Assembly: GCA_964559135.1 (NCBI GenBank)
Contig: CAZLGG010000038.1
Location: forward strand, 1-33,470
Length of the DNA: 33,470 nucleotides
Reading direction: 5' to 3'
Source: DRQF01 sp964559135
GTDB taxonomy: Bacteria > Planctomycetota > GCA-002687715 > DRQF01
Position 1 is the stretch's first letter. Every line of letters starts with the position of its first letter. Position numbers and translations under genes: made by a program. Below are positions 1 to 8,473 of this stretch, one piece after another. A model generated the notes under the pieces. The model was not told the origin of the DNA, made no database searches, and worked only from the letters and a program-made list of their open reading frames with translations.

Positions 1-1110
1 AAGACCTCGGGCGAGACCAACGTCACCTATGCAGGCGCCATCCGCGCCGCCATCGACAATATTTGCGGCGGGAAGAACGGCGTTCTGTGGGGCGAGGACG
101 TGGGGCGCCTGGGCGGTGTCATGACCGCGACGGCGGGCCTCAAGAGTCGTCATCCCGATCGCATCATCGACACGCCGCTGAACGAGCCGCTCATTCTCGG
201 CACGGCCTGCGGCGCCTCGATGCACGACGACCTCGTCCTCCTCCCCGAAGTGCAGTTCGGCGACTACACGCTGAATGCTTTCCACTGGTTCGTTCACATG
301 GGGAACGTCTATTGGGCGACGAACGGGGGCATCACCTACAACGTGATCATGCGCACACCCGTCGATCCGTTCGGGGGCGGAGCCATGTATCACTCGATGA
401 GCCTGGATGGTTATCTCTCGCCCATCCCCGGCCTCGTCATCCTCATGCCGTCCACGAGCTTCGACGCCTACGGGCTCCTCCTGACCGCCGCCGACTACGA
501 CGGCCCCGTCATCGTCCTCGAACCCAAGTGGACGTATCGCTTGGCCCTGGGGCCGGCGATCCCCGGGGAGCCGACGGACCCCGAAGACATCAATCTTCTG
601 AAGAAAGCCGTCATGAGGGGTGATGTGCCCGCTCTCGATCCGGACGTCCGCGTGCCGTTCTCGAAGGCGGTCACGCGCCGCCGCGGCGATGACGTCACCT
701 TCGTCGCCTGGGGCCGCGCCGTCTGGACGGCCATGGAGGCAGCGACGAGTCTCGAGGAGGAAGGCATCTCGGCCGAAGTGATCGACCTGCGCACGCTGGT
801 GCCGCCGGATTTGGACGCCGTTTACGAGAGTGTGGCTCGAACCGGCCGTCTCGTGGTCGCCTCCGAGGACCGTCCCTTCGCCGGTTTCGTCCGGACGATC
901 CAAGGTCATGCGGTGGAGCGGTTCCCGGGGCTCCCTTCGAGAGCCCTCGGTCAGAAGAACGTCCCCGGCATCGCGCAGTCGCATCGCCTCGAATCCGCGA
1001 CGATCCTCAACGCGGATCAAATCGTTGAAGCCGCTCACGAAGTCATGGAGGAATCCGGCGGCGGGCCCGGCGGATTCTGCTGGATTCCCAGTCGGTTTCA
1101 CCAGTTTTAG
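1..1110 (+). CDS. 2-oxoacid dehydrogenase E1 component, beta subunit (5' end outside window)
   Basis: The reading frame is open from the first base, so the gene is cut at its 5' end; 369 codons are visible. The protein has the thiamine-diphosphate-binding beta-subunit fold of pyruvate / branched-chain 2-oxoacid dehydrogenases. The GEDVGRLGGV motif lies at about residues 30-40 of the visible part, the pyrimidine-binding domain follows, and the C-terminal transketolase domain contains ADYDGPVIVLEPKW and later VIDLRTLVPPD. Such E1 subunits decarboxylate a 2-oxoacid and pass the acyl group to the lipoyl E2. The usual beta subunit starts about ten residues before TYxxAIxxAI, so only a few codons may be missing, or an alpha subunit may be fused or sit just upstream. 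panB follows after 15 bp, and its substrate (3-methyl-2-oxobutanoate) is also the classic branched-chain E1 substrate. Family is sure; substrate is inferred. Confidence 0.88.
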   Translation, partial: KTSGETNVTYAGAIRAAIDNICGGKNGVLWGEDVGRLGGVMTATAGLKSRHPDRIIDTPLNEPLILGTACGASMHDDLVLLPEVQFGDYTLNAFHWFVHMGNVYWATNGGITYNVIMRTPVDPFGGGAMYHSMSLDGYLSPIPGLVILMPSTSFDAYGLLLTAADYDGPVIVLEPKWTYRLALGPAIPGEPTDPEDINLLKKAVMRGDVPALDPDVRVPFSKAVTRRRGDDVTFVAWGRAVWTAMEAATSLEEEGISAEVIDLRTLVPPDLDAVYESVARTGRLVVASEDRPFAGFVRTIQGHAVERFPGLPSRALGQKNVPGIAQSHRLESATILNADQIVEAAHEVMEESGGGPGGFCWIPSRFHQF

Positions 1111-1125
1111 GACAGGCCCCCCATC

Positions 1126-2016
1126 ATGAGCGTGCAAAAGAACAAACCCGCCCGCCGCCCTTCGATTCACGACCTTCGTCGCATGAAGGAGCGGGGCGAG
1201 AAGATCGTCATGCTCACCTGCTACGACTACGGATCGGCCAAGATCCTGGACGAAGTGGGGATTCCTCTGCTTCTCGTCGGCGACTCCCTCGGCATGGTGG
1301 TGCACGGTCACGACTCCACGTTGCGCGTCACCCTGGACATGATGATCCATCACAGCGCCGCCGTGGCCCGCGGGGTAAAGAGCGCCATGATCGTCATCGA
1401 CCTCCCTTTCGCGACCTATTCCTCCTCGGACTTGCCCCTGTCGCTCCGGTCCGCCTCGCGCGCGGTCTCCGAGGGCGGAGCCCACGCGGTCAAGGTGGAA
1501 GGAGGTCGACGCATGGCGGGTGTCGTGGGCACCCTCGTGGCCTCCGGCATCCCCGTCATGGGGCACATCGGCCTGACACCGCAATCGATCCACATGATCG
1601 GCGGGTACCGGGTCCAAGGGCGTTCGAAGGAGGCCGCCAAGCGACTCATGGCCGCCGCCCTCACCTTGGAGAGGGCCGGGGCGTTCGCCATCGTCCTCGA
1701 ACTGGTTCCAGCTCCCTTGGCGGCCGAGATCTCGAGAGCTCTCACGATTCCCACCATCGGCATCGGGGCGGGCGTCGGCTGCGACGGCCAGGTGCAAGTC
1801 TTTCACGACATCATGGGCCTCGACGAGAGTTTTCTTCCCCGCCACGCGAAGAGGTACGCCGAATTGGCCAGCGCGCTCAGAGACGCCGCCCGGGAGTACA
1901 AGGAAGATGTGGAGGCCGGACGGTTCCCGACCGACGAACACTCCGTCGACACGAACAAGCAACTCAATCTCACCGATGAGGACCTGAAGGAGCTTCGAAA
2001 GGAGTTCGGAGCGTGA
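1126..2016 (+). CDS. panB: 3-methyl-2-oxobutanoate hydroxymethyltransferase
   Basis: PanB transfers a hydroxymethyl group from 5,10-methylenetetrahydrofolate to 3-methyl-2-oxobutanoate, giving ketopantoate, the first committed step of pantothenate and CoA synthesis. The 296-residue length fits the family (about 265-300). Signature segments are present in order: MLTCYDYGSA, VGDSLGMVVHG, DLPFATY, VKVEGG, GHIGLTPQ, VLELVPAPLA, IGIGAG. Metal and substrate ligands expected for the family are Asp53, Asp92 and Glu125; the catalytic acid is Glu192. It starts 15 bp after the E1 beta stop and so probably shares its transcript. It ends 3 bp from the convergent helicase-like gene. No strong Shine-Dalgarno sequence precedes the ATG. 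Residues after about 265 form a charged tail outside the barrel. Confidence 0.96.
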   Translation: MSVQKNKPARRPSIHDLRRMKERGEKIVMLTCYDYGSAKILDEVGIPLLLVGDSLGMVVHGHDSTLRVTLDMMIHHSAAVARGVKSAMIVIDLPFATYSSSDLPLSLRSASRAVSEGGAHAVKVEGGRRMAGVVGTLVASGIPVMGHIGLTPQSIHMIGGYRVQGRSKEAAKRLMAAALTLERAGAFAIVLELVPAPLAAEISRALTIPTIGIGAGVGCDGQVQVFHDIMGLDESFLPRHAKRYAELASALRDAAREYKEDVEAGRFPTDEHSVDTNKQLNLTDEDLKELRKEFGA

Positions 2017-2019
2017 ACC

Positions 2020-3252
2020 TCAGGCCGACCGACCGAGGGCACGGCTCTCCCCCCGCGCGCGACTGAGCGCGAGGTAGATCTTCGACAGGCGATGCCGGTC
2101 GTCCTCGTCCGGGTGGCGAAGCTTTCCGGTCATCAGAGCCCGATCCTCGGGGCGAAGCCCCACCAGGCAGACGCGGTCGGCCTCCCGTCCGCGGGCCGTC
2201 GCGGCGGGATGCACGTCCATTCCCAAAACGCTCGTCCACCGCTTCGCCTCCGGACCATCCATGGCGAAAAACAGCGTGTCGGCGGCGGCGGCGATACGCC
2301 TTGCCGCATCTTCTTCCGCCGCCGCATCCTCGAAGAACTCCGGGACGGGACGGTCCGGCAACTCCGCGACCTCCAAGGCTCCGCCCATGAGGTCATCCCA
2401 CGCGACCCCCGCGAACATCAGCTCCCATTGCGGCGCCGAGGACGACGGCCCGCGTCGCGACTCGGTGAGGTCGGTCAAATGCACGTCGCTCTCGAAGACC
2501 TGAGTCAGATCGACGGGGAAGCCCCACAAGCGTTGTCGAGGGTCGGCGGCCAGCGTCAGTCCTTTTTCGCCTTCGACGCAGAGGGCGGCGAGCAGACGCA
2601 ATTCACCGGGCCGGAACTCCTGGGCTTCATCGGCGAATACGCCGACGAACGGCGGAGCCTCGTGCCCCTCCTGGAAAATCAATCTCGCCTCGCGGAGGAG
2701 GTCGCCCCACTCCGTCAAACCTTTCGCTGTCAAGACGTCCCGATACTTCATCAGGACCTCCCACACTTCCAGCTGCTGAAATCGATCAAGCCTCTGCGTG
2801 CGCCCGTGGCGGCGGGACTTCACGTAGGCGTTGCGACTCACGATTTCTTCCACCTGAACGACACGCTCCCATTCCTCGCGATAAAAGGCGAGCGGGAACG
2901 ACGTCTCCGGCGAGAGATGCAAGGCTTCCTCCCAGGCCGCCCGCACATCCGCGGCCTTGGCGAGCACGGCCTTGCCCAGCCGCGGCGCCACGAGCTCTCG
3001 GGCGAAAGGATGCAAATTCTGAATGATCACCCGCTCCAGCGATTCCGGCGACAGCGTTGCAGCGAGGAGCCCCTTCAACTCGGTGAGACCGCGAGGCGAG
3101 AACGACGTGACGAAAAGGCGGCCGTCGGGGCTTGCGTCCAGCGCACATCGGACCCGCTCGACGAGAAGAGCGGTTTTCCCCACTCCCGCCGCCCCCCGGA
3201 TCAATGCGGGCCCGGGCGGCGAAACGTCGGAATGGTCGTGGGACGAGTTCAT
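2020..3252 (-). CDS. Compact UvrD-like superfamily 1 ATPase/helicase
   Basis: This 410-residue cytoplasmic protein carries recognisable SF1 motifs in order: Walker A GAAGVGKTA (residues 20-28), a motif Ia region VTSFSPRGLTEL (48-59), the DEAQ Walker B in GVFADEAQEF (204-213), a motif III-like ADPRQRLWG (236-244), a degenerate motif V-like HPAATARGREADRV (348-361), and motif VI-like LSKIYLALSRAR (389-400). UvrD/PcrA/Rep helicases have about 650-750 residues, so most of the 1B and 2B accessory domains are missing. Motif IV (usually NYRS) is replaced by a weak ESRRG. It may be a DNA-dependent ATPase rather than a processive helicase. The ATG has GAGGA about 8 nt upstream. It is transcribed alone, convergent with panB and divergent from the histidine kinase. 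Family assignment is good; function is not known. Confidence 0.8.
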   Translation of the reverse strand: MNSSHDHSDVSPPGPALIRGAAGVGKTALLVERVRCALDASPDGRLFVTSFSPRGLTELKGLLAATLSPESLERVIIQNLHPFARELVAPRLGKAVLAKAADVRAAWEEALHLSPETSFPLAFYREEWERVVQVEEIVSRNAYVKSRRHGRTQRLDRFQQLEVWEVLMKYRDVLTAKGLTEWGDLLREARLIFQEGHEAPPFVGVFADEAQEFRPGELRLLAALCVEGEKGLTLAADPRQRLWGFPVDLTQVFESDVHLTDLTESRRGPSSSAPQWELMFAGVAWDDLMGGALEVAELPDRPVPEFFEDAAAEEDAARRIAAAADTLFFAMDGPEAKRWTSVLGMDVHPAATARGREADRVCLVGLRPEDRALMTGKLRHPDEDDRHRLSKIYLALSRARGESRALGRSA

Positions 3253-3438
3253 GGCAAGGTCCTCGGGCGGGAAGCGGGCCGGATTCTATGGCCGATCTCC
3301 AAACCGCTCAACGGGTTGCGACGATATTCAACGGCTCTTTTCTCGGGAGCCCTCATGTCCGAGGTGCATCGCGGTCGATTTCATCTATGAGCTCCGGTTT
3401 CGGGGCGTACGGAGCGGCGCGAGGTCGGCTCCCCATCC
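3253..3438. promoter_or_regulatory. Divergent intergenic region (helicase-like gene / histidine kinase)
   Basis: These 186 bases separate two genes reading outward, so at least one promoter for each strand must lie here. I saw no convincing -35/-10 pair, operator palindrome or terminator by eye. Confidence 0.4.
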
Positions 3439-4995
3439 ATGATCAGGTCCCTGAGGATGCTCAAACGACTCCCACCACCGTGTAGGGCTTTGGCGCTCGG
3501 CCTGCCGATCGCCCTCGGTTGGCTCGTCGCCGCCTACGCCACCGGGTCCCCATGGCTGGTGCTGGGACTCGCGGCCCAGGTCGCCTGGATGCGGGAACTT
3601 CGCAAGCAGCTCTCATGTCGTCTGAATTCCAAGGACGAAAAGGAGATCTGCCAGGCTCTCTCGGTCCTTCCCGAGGCCCCTCTCGCATGGGAGGAGACCC
3701 TCGAAGACCTCCCCGCACGACGTCCCGAAATCACCCGGAAGCTCGAAGCGCTGGGCGAGCACCTGCAGAAGGAGCGCGCCGAGTACGAACGACGCGTAGC
3801 CGAACTCGAAGCGAATCTCGGTGAGGAGACCGGCTTTTTGGCCCGCATCAGCCATGAGATCCGCACTCCTCTCACTTCGATCCTCGGCTATTCCGACCTG
3901 CTCATGACCGAAGAGATGGACGACGAGAGCAGGCAACACGGGCTCGCGACGATCCACCGAAACGGAGAGTTCGCACTCGCCCTGCTCAACGACATTCTCG
4001 ACTTCGCCAAGATCGAATCGGATGCCCTGAAGCTCGAGCAGATCCCATTCGATCCACGTCAGCTCGCCGAAGATGTCGTCGACACGCTCCAGCCGGAAGC
4101 CAGTCGCCAGAACGTCCGAGTGCAGGCCCGCGTCTCCTCCGACGTCCCTGATTCGGTCGTGGGTGATCCGACGCGCGTCCGCCAGGTCCTCCTCAACATC
4201 CTCGGCAACGCAGTCAAATTCGCGCCCGGCGGAGAAGTCCGGAGCGAGTTCCGATTCCTCGAGGCTGGTTCCCAGGGTGGCCTCTTGGTGATCGAGGTTC
4301 GCGATACGGGCATCGGGATGAGTGAAGAGCAGCTCTCCCTTCTCTTCCGGCCCTTCCAGCAAGCGGATGCTTCGACGACACGCCGCTTCGGAGGCACCGG
4401 CCTGGGACTCGCCATCACGAAACGCCTCGTGGAGGCCATGGAAGGCGACCTTCACGTCAAGAGTTCCGTGGGCAAGGGCAGCGTCTTCACGGTTCGAATC
4501 GCGGTCGGAAAACCCGACGAGCACAAGGAGGGCACCACGACGTCCCAAATCCTCCTCCGAGACCTCGCGCCGACCGTGGCGGAAAGCCAACCCAAGGTCC
4601 TCTTGGCCGAAGACAGTCGGGACGGGCGAAAACTGATGAGCCTGATCCTCCAGAAGAGCGGCGCGGAGGTGGAATGCGCCGAGGACGGGAAGATGGCGGT
4701 GGAAGCCGCTGCTCGTTCGGAAGAAGACGGGGCGCCTTTCGACCTGATTCTCATGGACATGGAGATGCCGGTCATGAGCGGATACGAAGCGGCCCGCTTG
4801 CTCCGAGAGAAGGGGTGGTCCGGCCCCATCATTGCCATCACGGGGCACACGGGCGCCGAGGAAAAACAGCGATGCATCGAAGCCGGATGTACCGACGCCC
4901 TCTCGAAACCCGTGGACCGCGCCCAACTCACGAATCTGCTCAAGCGCTACACGGTGGCCAGTCGCCGACCGAACGTCTCGGGAGTCCCCGCATGA
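3439..4995 (+). CDS. Membrane-anchored hybrid sensor histidine kinase with C-terminal receiver
   Basis: The 518-residue protein begins with a hairpin of two hydrophobic segments (about 18-34 and 38-50) with almost no periplasmic loop. A charged coiled-coil stretch follows (about 95-130). The HisKA domain has the H-box FLARISHEIRTPLTSILGYS with phospho-acceptor His139. The HATPase domain has the N-box QVLLNILGNAVKF (249-261), G1 DTGIGM (289-294), an F-box near 303, and G2 GGTGLGLAI (318-326). The receiver domain runs from about 386 to 505 with acidic residues Glu391/Asp392, phospho-acceptor Asp440 in LILMDMEMPVMSG, and conserved Lys490. There is no DNA-binding output domain and no separate sensor domain; signals may come through the membrane helices or the lipoprotein encoded next. 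Met1 has no good ribosome site nearby; Met7 is an alternative start. The stop overlaps the next ATG (ATGA). Confidence 0.93.
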   Translation: MIRSLRMLKRLPPPCRALALGLPIALGWLVAAYATGSPWLVLGLAAQVAWMRELRKQLSCRLNSKDEKEICQALSVLPEAPLAWEETLEDLPARRPEITRKLEALGEHLQKERAEYERRVAELEANLGEETGFLARISHEIRTPLTSILGYSDLLMTEEMDDESRQHGLATIHRNGEFALALLNDILDFAKIESDALKLEQIPFDPRQLAEDVVDTLQPEASRQNVRVQARVSSDVPDSVVGDPTRVRQVLLNILGNAVKFAPGGEVRSEFRFLEAGSQGGLLVIEVRDTGIGMSEEQLSLLFRPFQQADASTTRRFGGTGLGLAITKRLVEAMEGDLHVKSSVGKGSVFTVRIAVGKPDEHKEGTTTSQILLRDLAPTVAESQPKVLLAEDSRDGRKLMSLILQKSGAEVECAEDGKMAVEAAARSEEDGAPFDLILMDMEMPVMSGYEAARLLREKGWSGPIIAITGHTGAEEKQRCIEAGCTDALSKPVDRAQLTNLLKRYTVASRRPNVSGVPA

Positions 4996-5300
4996 TGAAG
5001 ATCCTCGTCTTCATGACGGCTTTCCTCACCGCCACCTCGTGCTCCGGCGTACTCATGACCCGCCAGCCCGACGCCTCGAACGAGCGCGTGGCGGCGGCCG
5101 ATTTGGAAGCGGCCATCAAACTCCGTTGGCACGACGCCCGTCTGCGGGACTGGGAGCGCCTCGACGTTCGCATAGATGGCACGACGGCGATCGTCACCGC
5201 GCCTGCGGCCCAGGGCGATCTTCTCCCGGACGCCGGCCGTCTGGCGAAGGAGGTCCCAGGCGTGGAAGCCGTTCGGACCGACATGACCTGGAACGATTGA
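4992..5300 (+). CDS. Small BON-like lipoprotein
   Basis: The protein has 102 residues. A short hydrophobic signal ends in TATSC with Cys17 as the likely lipidation site (lipobox with Ala at -3), so the mature protein is probably membrane-anchored outside the cytoplasm. The remainder (about 30-102) resembles one BON domain: an alpha helix with KLRWHDARLRDW, then the beta pattern LDVRIDGTTAIVTAPA, then a helix and VPGVEAVRTDM. BON domains are thought to bind phospholipid or interact with envelope partners. The ATG overlaps the kinase stop as ATGA and has GGGAG seven bases upstream, so its translation is coupled to the kinase. That suggests it is a sensory or accessory partner of the kinase, but this is inference from gene order only. 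Confidence 0.72.
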   Translation: MMKILVFMTAFLTATSCSGVLMTRQPDASNERVAAADLEAAIKLRWHDARLRDWERLDVRIDGTTAIVTAPAAQGDLLPDAGRLAKEVPGVEAVRTDMTWND

Positions 5301-5325
5301 ATCCGGGATGAACTCTCGGTTCGCC

Positions 5326-7044
5326 TCAAGAAATCCTGAGAATCACCGCATTGGAAAGTCCGAGCCCCCCCCCGCCCGTTTCCACGATCGCCTGCAAGGT
5401 CATGAGGGCGGGATAGGGAATCCCTCCGCCCACCGTGAGCGACCAGGGAGCGAGCGTGGCCGCGGCCAGCGGTGAACACGGACCGACGTAGAGATTGTTG
5501 GCCGCGACGAAGAGAAACGGCGCGGCCCAAGGGGCGAGATCGCAGGGCAAAAAGGCCGCACGGCCAATCCCGTACGGGAGCATCGACGCGTCCGTGAAAG
5601 CCGGTGCCGCCAGAACTCCGAAAATGACGAAGGCGGCCGGCTGGAGGTTGCCCACGGGCTGCAGAAGATGCAGGGTCAAGGGTTGCCCCATGGCCGCATC
5701 CACCCGGCGCGACGCCCCGCCCGAACTCCCGTTCACGCTCAGGATGTCCTGCGCCAGGGTGCCGGCGCCGGCCGGGCCGAGGAGAGGGCTCGCTGAGAAC
5801 AGCGTCACCTCGCCCAGGGAACTCAAAAGGTCGGGAGCCTGAGGCGCACCCGCCGCCCATTCCCACGCACCGTCGCCGTCCAAGTCGAAACCGGAGGCGA
5901 GAGCCGCCCCGAATCGTGAAAAGTCGGAGGATCCCTGGACAGTCCGCGTCACCTGGCCCGTGAGGATGTCCACGAGCCGCACTTCTCCGCGGGAGCTCCC
6001 CGCCCCCGGCGCCTGGGGCGCGCCCGCGGCCACCTCGGGCAGACCATTCCCGTCCTGGTCGCCGACGAGAACGATGGAAGTGCCGAATCCTTCGTTCAGG
6101 AACGTGCCGAAACTCGTGGTCAGGACCGCCCCCGGGCCGGCCAGGGAGAAGAAGCGAACCGCCCCACCGTTGAGAGCACCGCCATCATGTCCAGGCGCTC
6201 CGACCGCCAGGTCCGGGACCCCATCGGCGTCCACATCCCCCACGGCCGCCACGGCGGCTCCGAACGCGTCTTGAGGCGAGTCGCCGGGCAGAAGACTCAG
6301 AACAGTCGTTGTCGCTCCGGAGACGAGGACGACTTCTCCGGTCCCGTCCAGAAAGGACCCTCCCTGACTCGCATTGCCCCCCGGAGCGCCGACGGCCCAG
6401 TCGGGGACGCCGTCACCCGTCAGATCGCCCACGGAGACAAGGGACTCCCCCAGGTTCGCCTGGGGAGCGAGTCCGGAAAGGGTCGCAACGAGAGTGCCCG
6501 CCGCGCCGTCGAAGACATCCACTCGCCCGGCAGCCATCCCCGGCGTCCCCGCCCCGGGACTGCCTACCAGAAGATCCTGAATGCCGTCGCCGTTCAGGTC
6601 TCCGGCAGCGGCAAGAGCGAAGCCGAAGCGATCCCCGGGCTGGGCACCGGCGAGAACGTGAACGACGCTTCCGGTCGCCCCAGACAAGACAACGACCTCA
6701 CCGGCTCCCGGAGTGGCCAGATGGGGCGCGCCCACGGCAAAGTCCGGAAGACCGTCCAAGTCCACGTCGCCCAAGGCGGTCAGCGAGAAACCGAAATCGT
6801 CCCCTCCCACCCCGGACACGCCATACAGAAGACTCCCATCCGCCCCGGAGCGCACCTCGATCAGATCGTGTCCTCCGAGCACGAAATCCGGCCATCCGTC
6901 ACCATCGACGTCGCCCGGACTCGTCAAAGCGGTCCCCAGACGCGCCGAAGACGCCCCGCCGGACATCCGATGCGTCACGTGCTGGGCGACCAGGTCGCCA
7001 CCACAAATCAGGACAAGAAGGGTTGCAAAGAGGCGTGAGTGCAT
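5326..7044 (-). CDS. Secreted FG-GAP (integrin-alpha-like) repeat protein
   Basis: The 572-residue protein has a Sec signal peptide (about residues 1-20, cleavage near LVAQ). Seven FG-GAP repeats follow, each with the calcium-loop pattern GDxDxDGxPDxxxGAP, for example GDVDGDGWPDFVLGG, GDLNGDGIQDLLVGSP and GDVDADGVPDLAVGAP. They occupy about residues 30-430 and should form a beta-propeller. The last 130 residues are a separate beta-rich domain ending GLGLSNAVILRIS. Similar endings recur on exported proteins of some Planctomycetota and may be a surface-sorting or assembly module (my inference). The gene is monocistronic and convergent with the kinase/BON pair, 25 bp apart. The ligand is unknown; the product probably acts at the cell surface or outside the cell. 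Confidence 0.86.
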   Translation of the reverse strand: MHSRLFATLLVLICGGDLVAQHVTHRMSGGASSARLGTALTSPGDVDGDGWPDFVLGGHDLIEVRSGADGSLLYGVSGVGGDDFGFSLTALGDVDLDGLPDFAVGAPHLATPGAGEVVVLSGATGSVVHVLAGAQPGDRFGFALAAAGDLNGDGIQDLLVGSPGAGTPGMAAGRVDVFDGAAGTLVATLSGLAPQANLGESLVSVGDLTGDGVPDWAVGAPGGNASQGGSFLDGTGEVVLVSGATTTVLSLLPGDSPQDAFGAAVAAVGDVDADGVPDLAVGAPGHDGGALNGGAVRFFSLAGPGAVLTTSFGTFLNEGFGTSIVLVGDQDGNGLPEVAAGAPQAPGAGSSRGEVRLVDILTGQVTRTVQGSSDFSRFGAALASGFDLDGDGAWEWAAGAPQAPDLLSSLGEVTLFSASPLLGPAGAGTLAQDILSVNGSSGGASRRVDAAMGQPLTLHLLQPVGNLQPAAFVIFGVLAAPAFTDASMLPYGIGRAAFLPCDLAPWAAPFLFVAANNLYVGPCSPLAAATLAPWSLTVGGGIPYPALMTLQAIVETGGGGLGLSNAVILRIS

Positions 7045-7444
7045 GACCGAGCTTGGCCGCGACGAGACCCCGTTTCAAGGACGGACGAAGTTTCCGCGGC
7101 CCCCATTCCCCAGAAAACTTCCCAGTGATCCCCCACCGGCATCGTCAAGACGGCATGGATGCCAACGATGCGGAACGCCGCGGAAAAGTTCAGCGGGGGC
7201 CCCCGACTGGGGTCCGCCTCTTGGGGGGCTTGGCTCTGGCTGGCACCGGGCCACCCCTCGGTGGGGCCGAACCCGCCCGCCGCGCGTCCGGATGGGCAAA
7301 CCGCGGACCGCGTCGAGGCATCGCGGCCGCGGATGCACCGGGCTCGGCCGACCGAGAACGGGATCGAACTCAACGCGGGCCCCGGGAGACTCATTGACGT
7401 CACATCACCATCGGATTCATCGACTCGATTCAGGAGACAGAAAC
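7045..7444. other. 400-bp divergent intergenic region
   Basis: It lies between the FG-GAP gene (-) and the secretin-N-like gene (+) and must hold both promoters. I see a 12-base perfect palindrome at 7194-7205 (CGGGGGCCCCCG) followed by GACTGGGG, so alternative GC hairpins are possible. A TGACGTCA palindrome lies at about 7395-7402, its TTGACG doubling as a possible -35. No good -10 follows it. Small open frames here look like chance. Confidence 0.35.
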
Positions 7445-8473
7445 ATGAAACACCTTGCACTCGTCCTCGTCTTGGCCGTCGCAGCCTCTCCAGGATTCAC
7501 CCAGGGGGTCGAGGAGGCGAGCCCCAAGCCCACGGGGCCAGCGAAGAAAGCCAAGTCGAAGCGCATCGACGTCGTCAACGCGGAGGCACTTCGATTCGTC
7601 TACTACCGGCCCCACGCGGCCTCGGCGCGGCAAGTCGCCGGAGCCCTCCAAGACCTCTCCCTGAGCCATCTGTTCGTCGGAACCGATTCCTCGAACTCAC
7701 GCAGAGTCCGCGAGGTGCAGACCATCGGCGACTCCCTCGTGTTCTACAGCACCCCCGACCGCATCGAGAAACTGCAAGCTCTCACGAAGAAGATCGAGGA
7801 GGCCTTCGGCGGGCACGATGCCCGCGAGGGTGGGGAACGCTTCGTCACCGCCCGCTATGCCCCCCGATTCATCTCGATCAACGACGCCCTCCAAGCCCTT
7901 CAGCCGTTTCACCGATCCATCACGGTCGACCCGTCTCGGGGTCAAACCGCTCGGAACATCAGCCAACTCTCGGACCGCGGAATCGTCATGCTTCGCGACA
8001 CGAAGAAGAATGTCGACGAGATGCTGGGGATCCTGAACGACCTGGATCAACCCCGCACCCAACTCACGCTGGACTGCCTCGTGATCCGCGGGTGGTCCAA
8101 GAATGAATCCGTGAGACTCCCCTCGGACCTCGTGGAACACATGAAACGGATGACGGAATTCTCCGGCTTCGAGCGCCTGACGGGCGGAATCGTCCGCATG
8201 ACCGCCACCGGGCCTTCCGTCTTTCTCAGCATGGCGGGAAAGGACGGCCTCGACGCCTCGCTGGACATTCGCCCGAGCGGCTACGACGCAACGACCCGAA
8301 CCCTCTCTCTCTCCCGGGTCGACTTCCAGGTTCAACAACGGCCCGCGCCGGACCAACCCGCGGTCCGTCAGCGGCTCTCCACGAGCACATCCCTTCCCGT
8401 GGATCGCTACACGGTCCTGGGCGCGATGGGGGAACAACCCATCTTCCTGGTCTTCCGCATCCACCCGGACTGA
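7445..8473 (+). CDS. Exported protein with secretin N-domain-like repeats
   Basis: The 342-residue protein has a Sec signal peptide (about 1-19, MKHLALVLVLAVAASPGFTQ). Residues 40-125 and 135-210 look like two copies of the short secretin N (NolW/STN-like) fold: a Tyr-x-Pro or Arg-Tyr-Ala-Pro start, ALQ helices, then NISQLSDRGIVMLRDT and a helix LNDLDQPRTQLTLDCLVIRG. The C-terminal third is beta-rich but lacks the secretin pore domain and its VPxLxxIPxxGxLF-type gate. It may be an adaptor of an export machine, or an orphan that kept only the N-domain. The ATG has CAGGAG about 8 nt upstream. The gene stands alone and ends before the terminator at 8700-8729. Function unknown. Confidence 0.7.
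   Translation: MKHLALVLVLAVAASPGFTQGVEEASPKPTGPAKKAKSKRIDVVNAEALRFVYYRPHAASARQVAGALQDLSLSHLFVGTDSSNSRRVREVQTIGDSLVFYSTPDRIEKLQALTKKIEEAFGGHDAREGGERFVTARYAPRFISINDALQALQPFHRSITVDPSRGQTARNISQLSDRGIVMLRDTKKNVDEMLGILNDLDQPRTQLTLDCLVIRGWSKNESVRLPSDLVEHMKRMTEFSGFERLTGGIVRMTATGPSVFLSMAGKDGLDASLDIRPSGYDATTRTLSLSRVDFQVQQRPAPDQPAVRQRLSTSTSLPVDRYTVLGAMGEQPIFLVFRIHPD

Noticed and set aside
3613..4926. Long open frame of 437 codons on the minus strand
   Set aside because: It lies fully antisense to the histidine kinase, whose motifs are complete. Its residue mix (many His, Glu, Asp) is typical of a shadow frame in GC-rich DNA.
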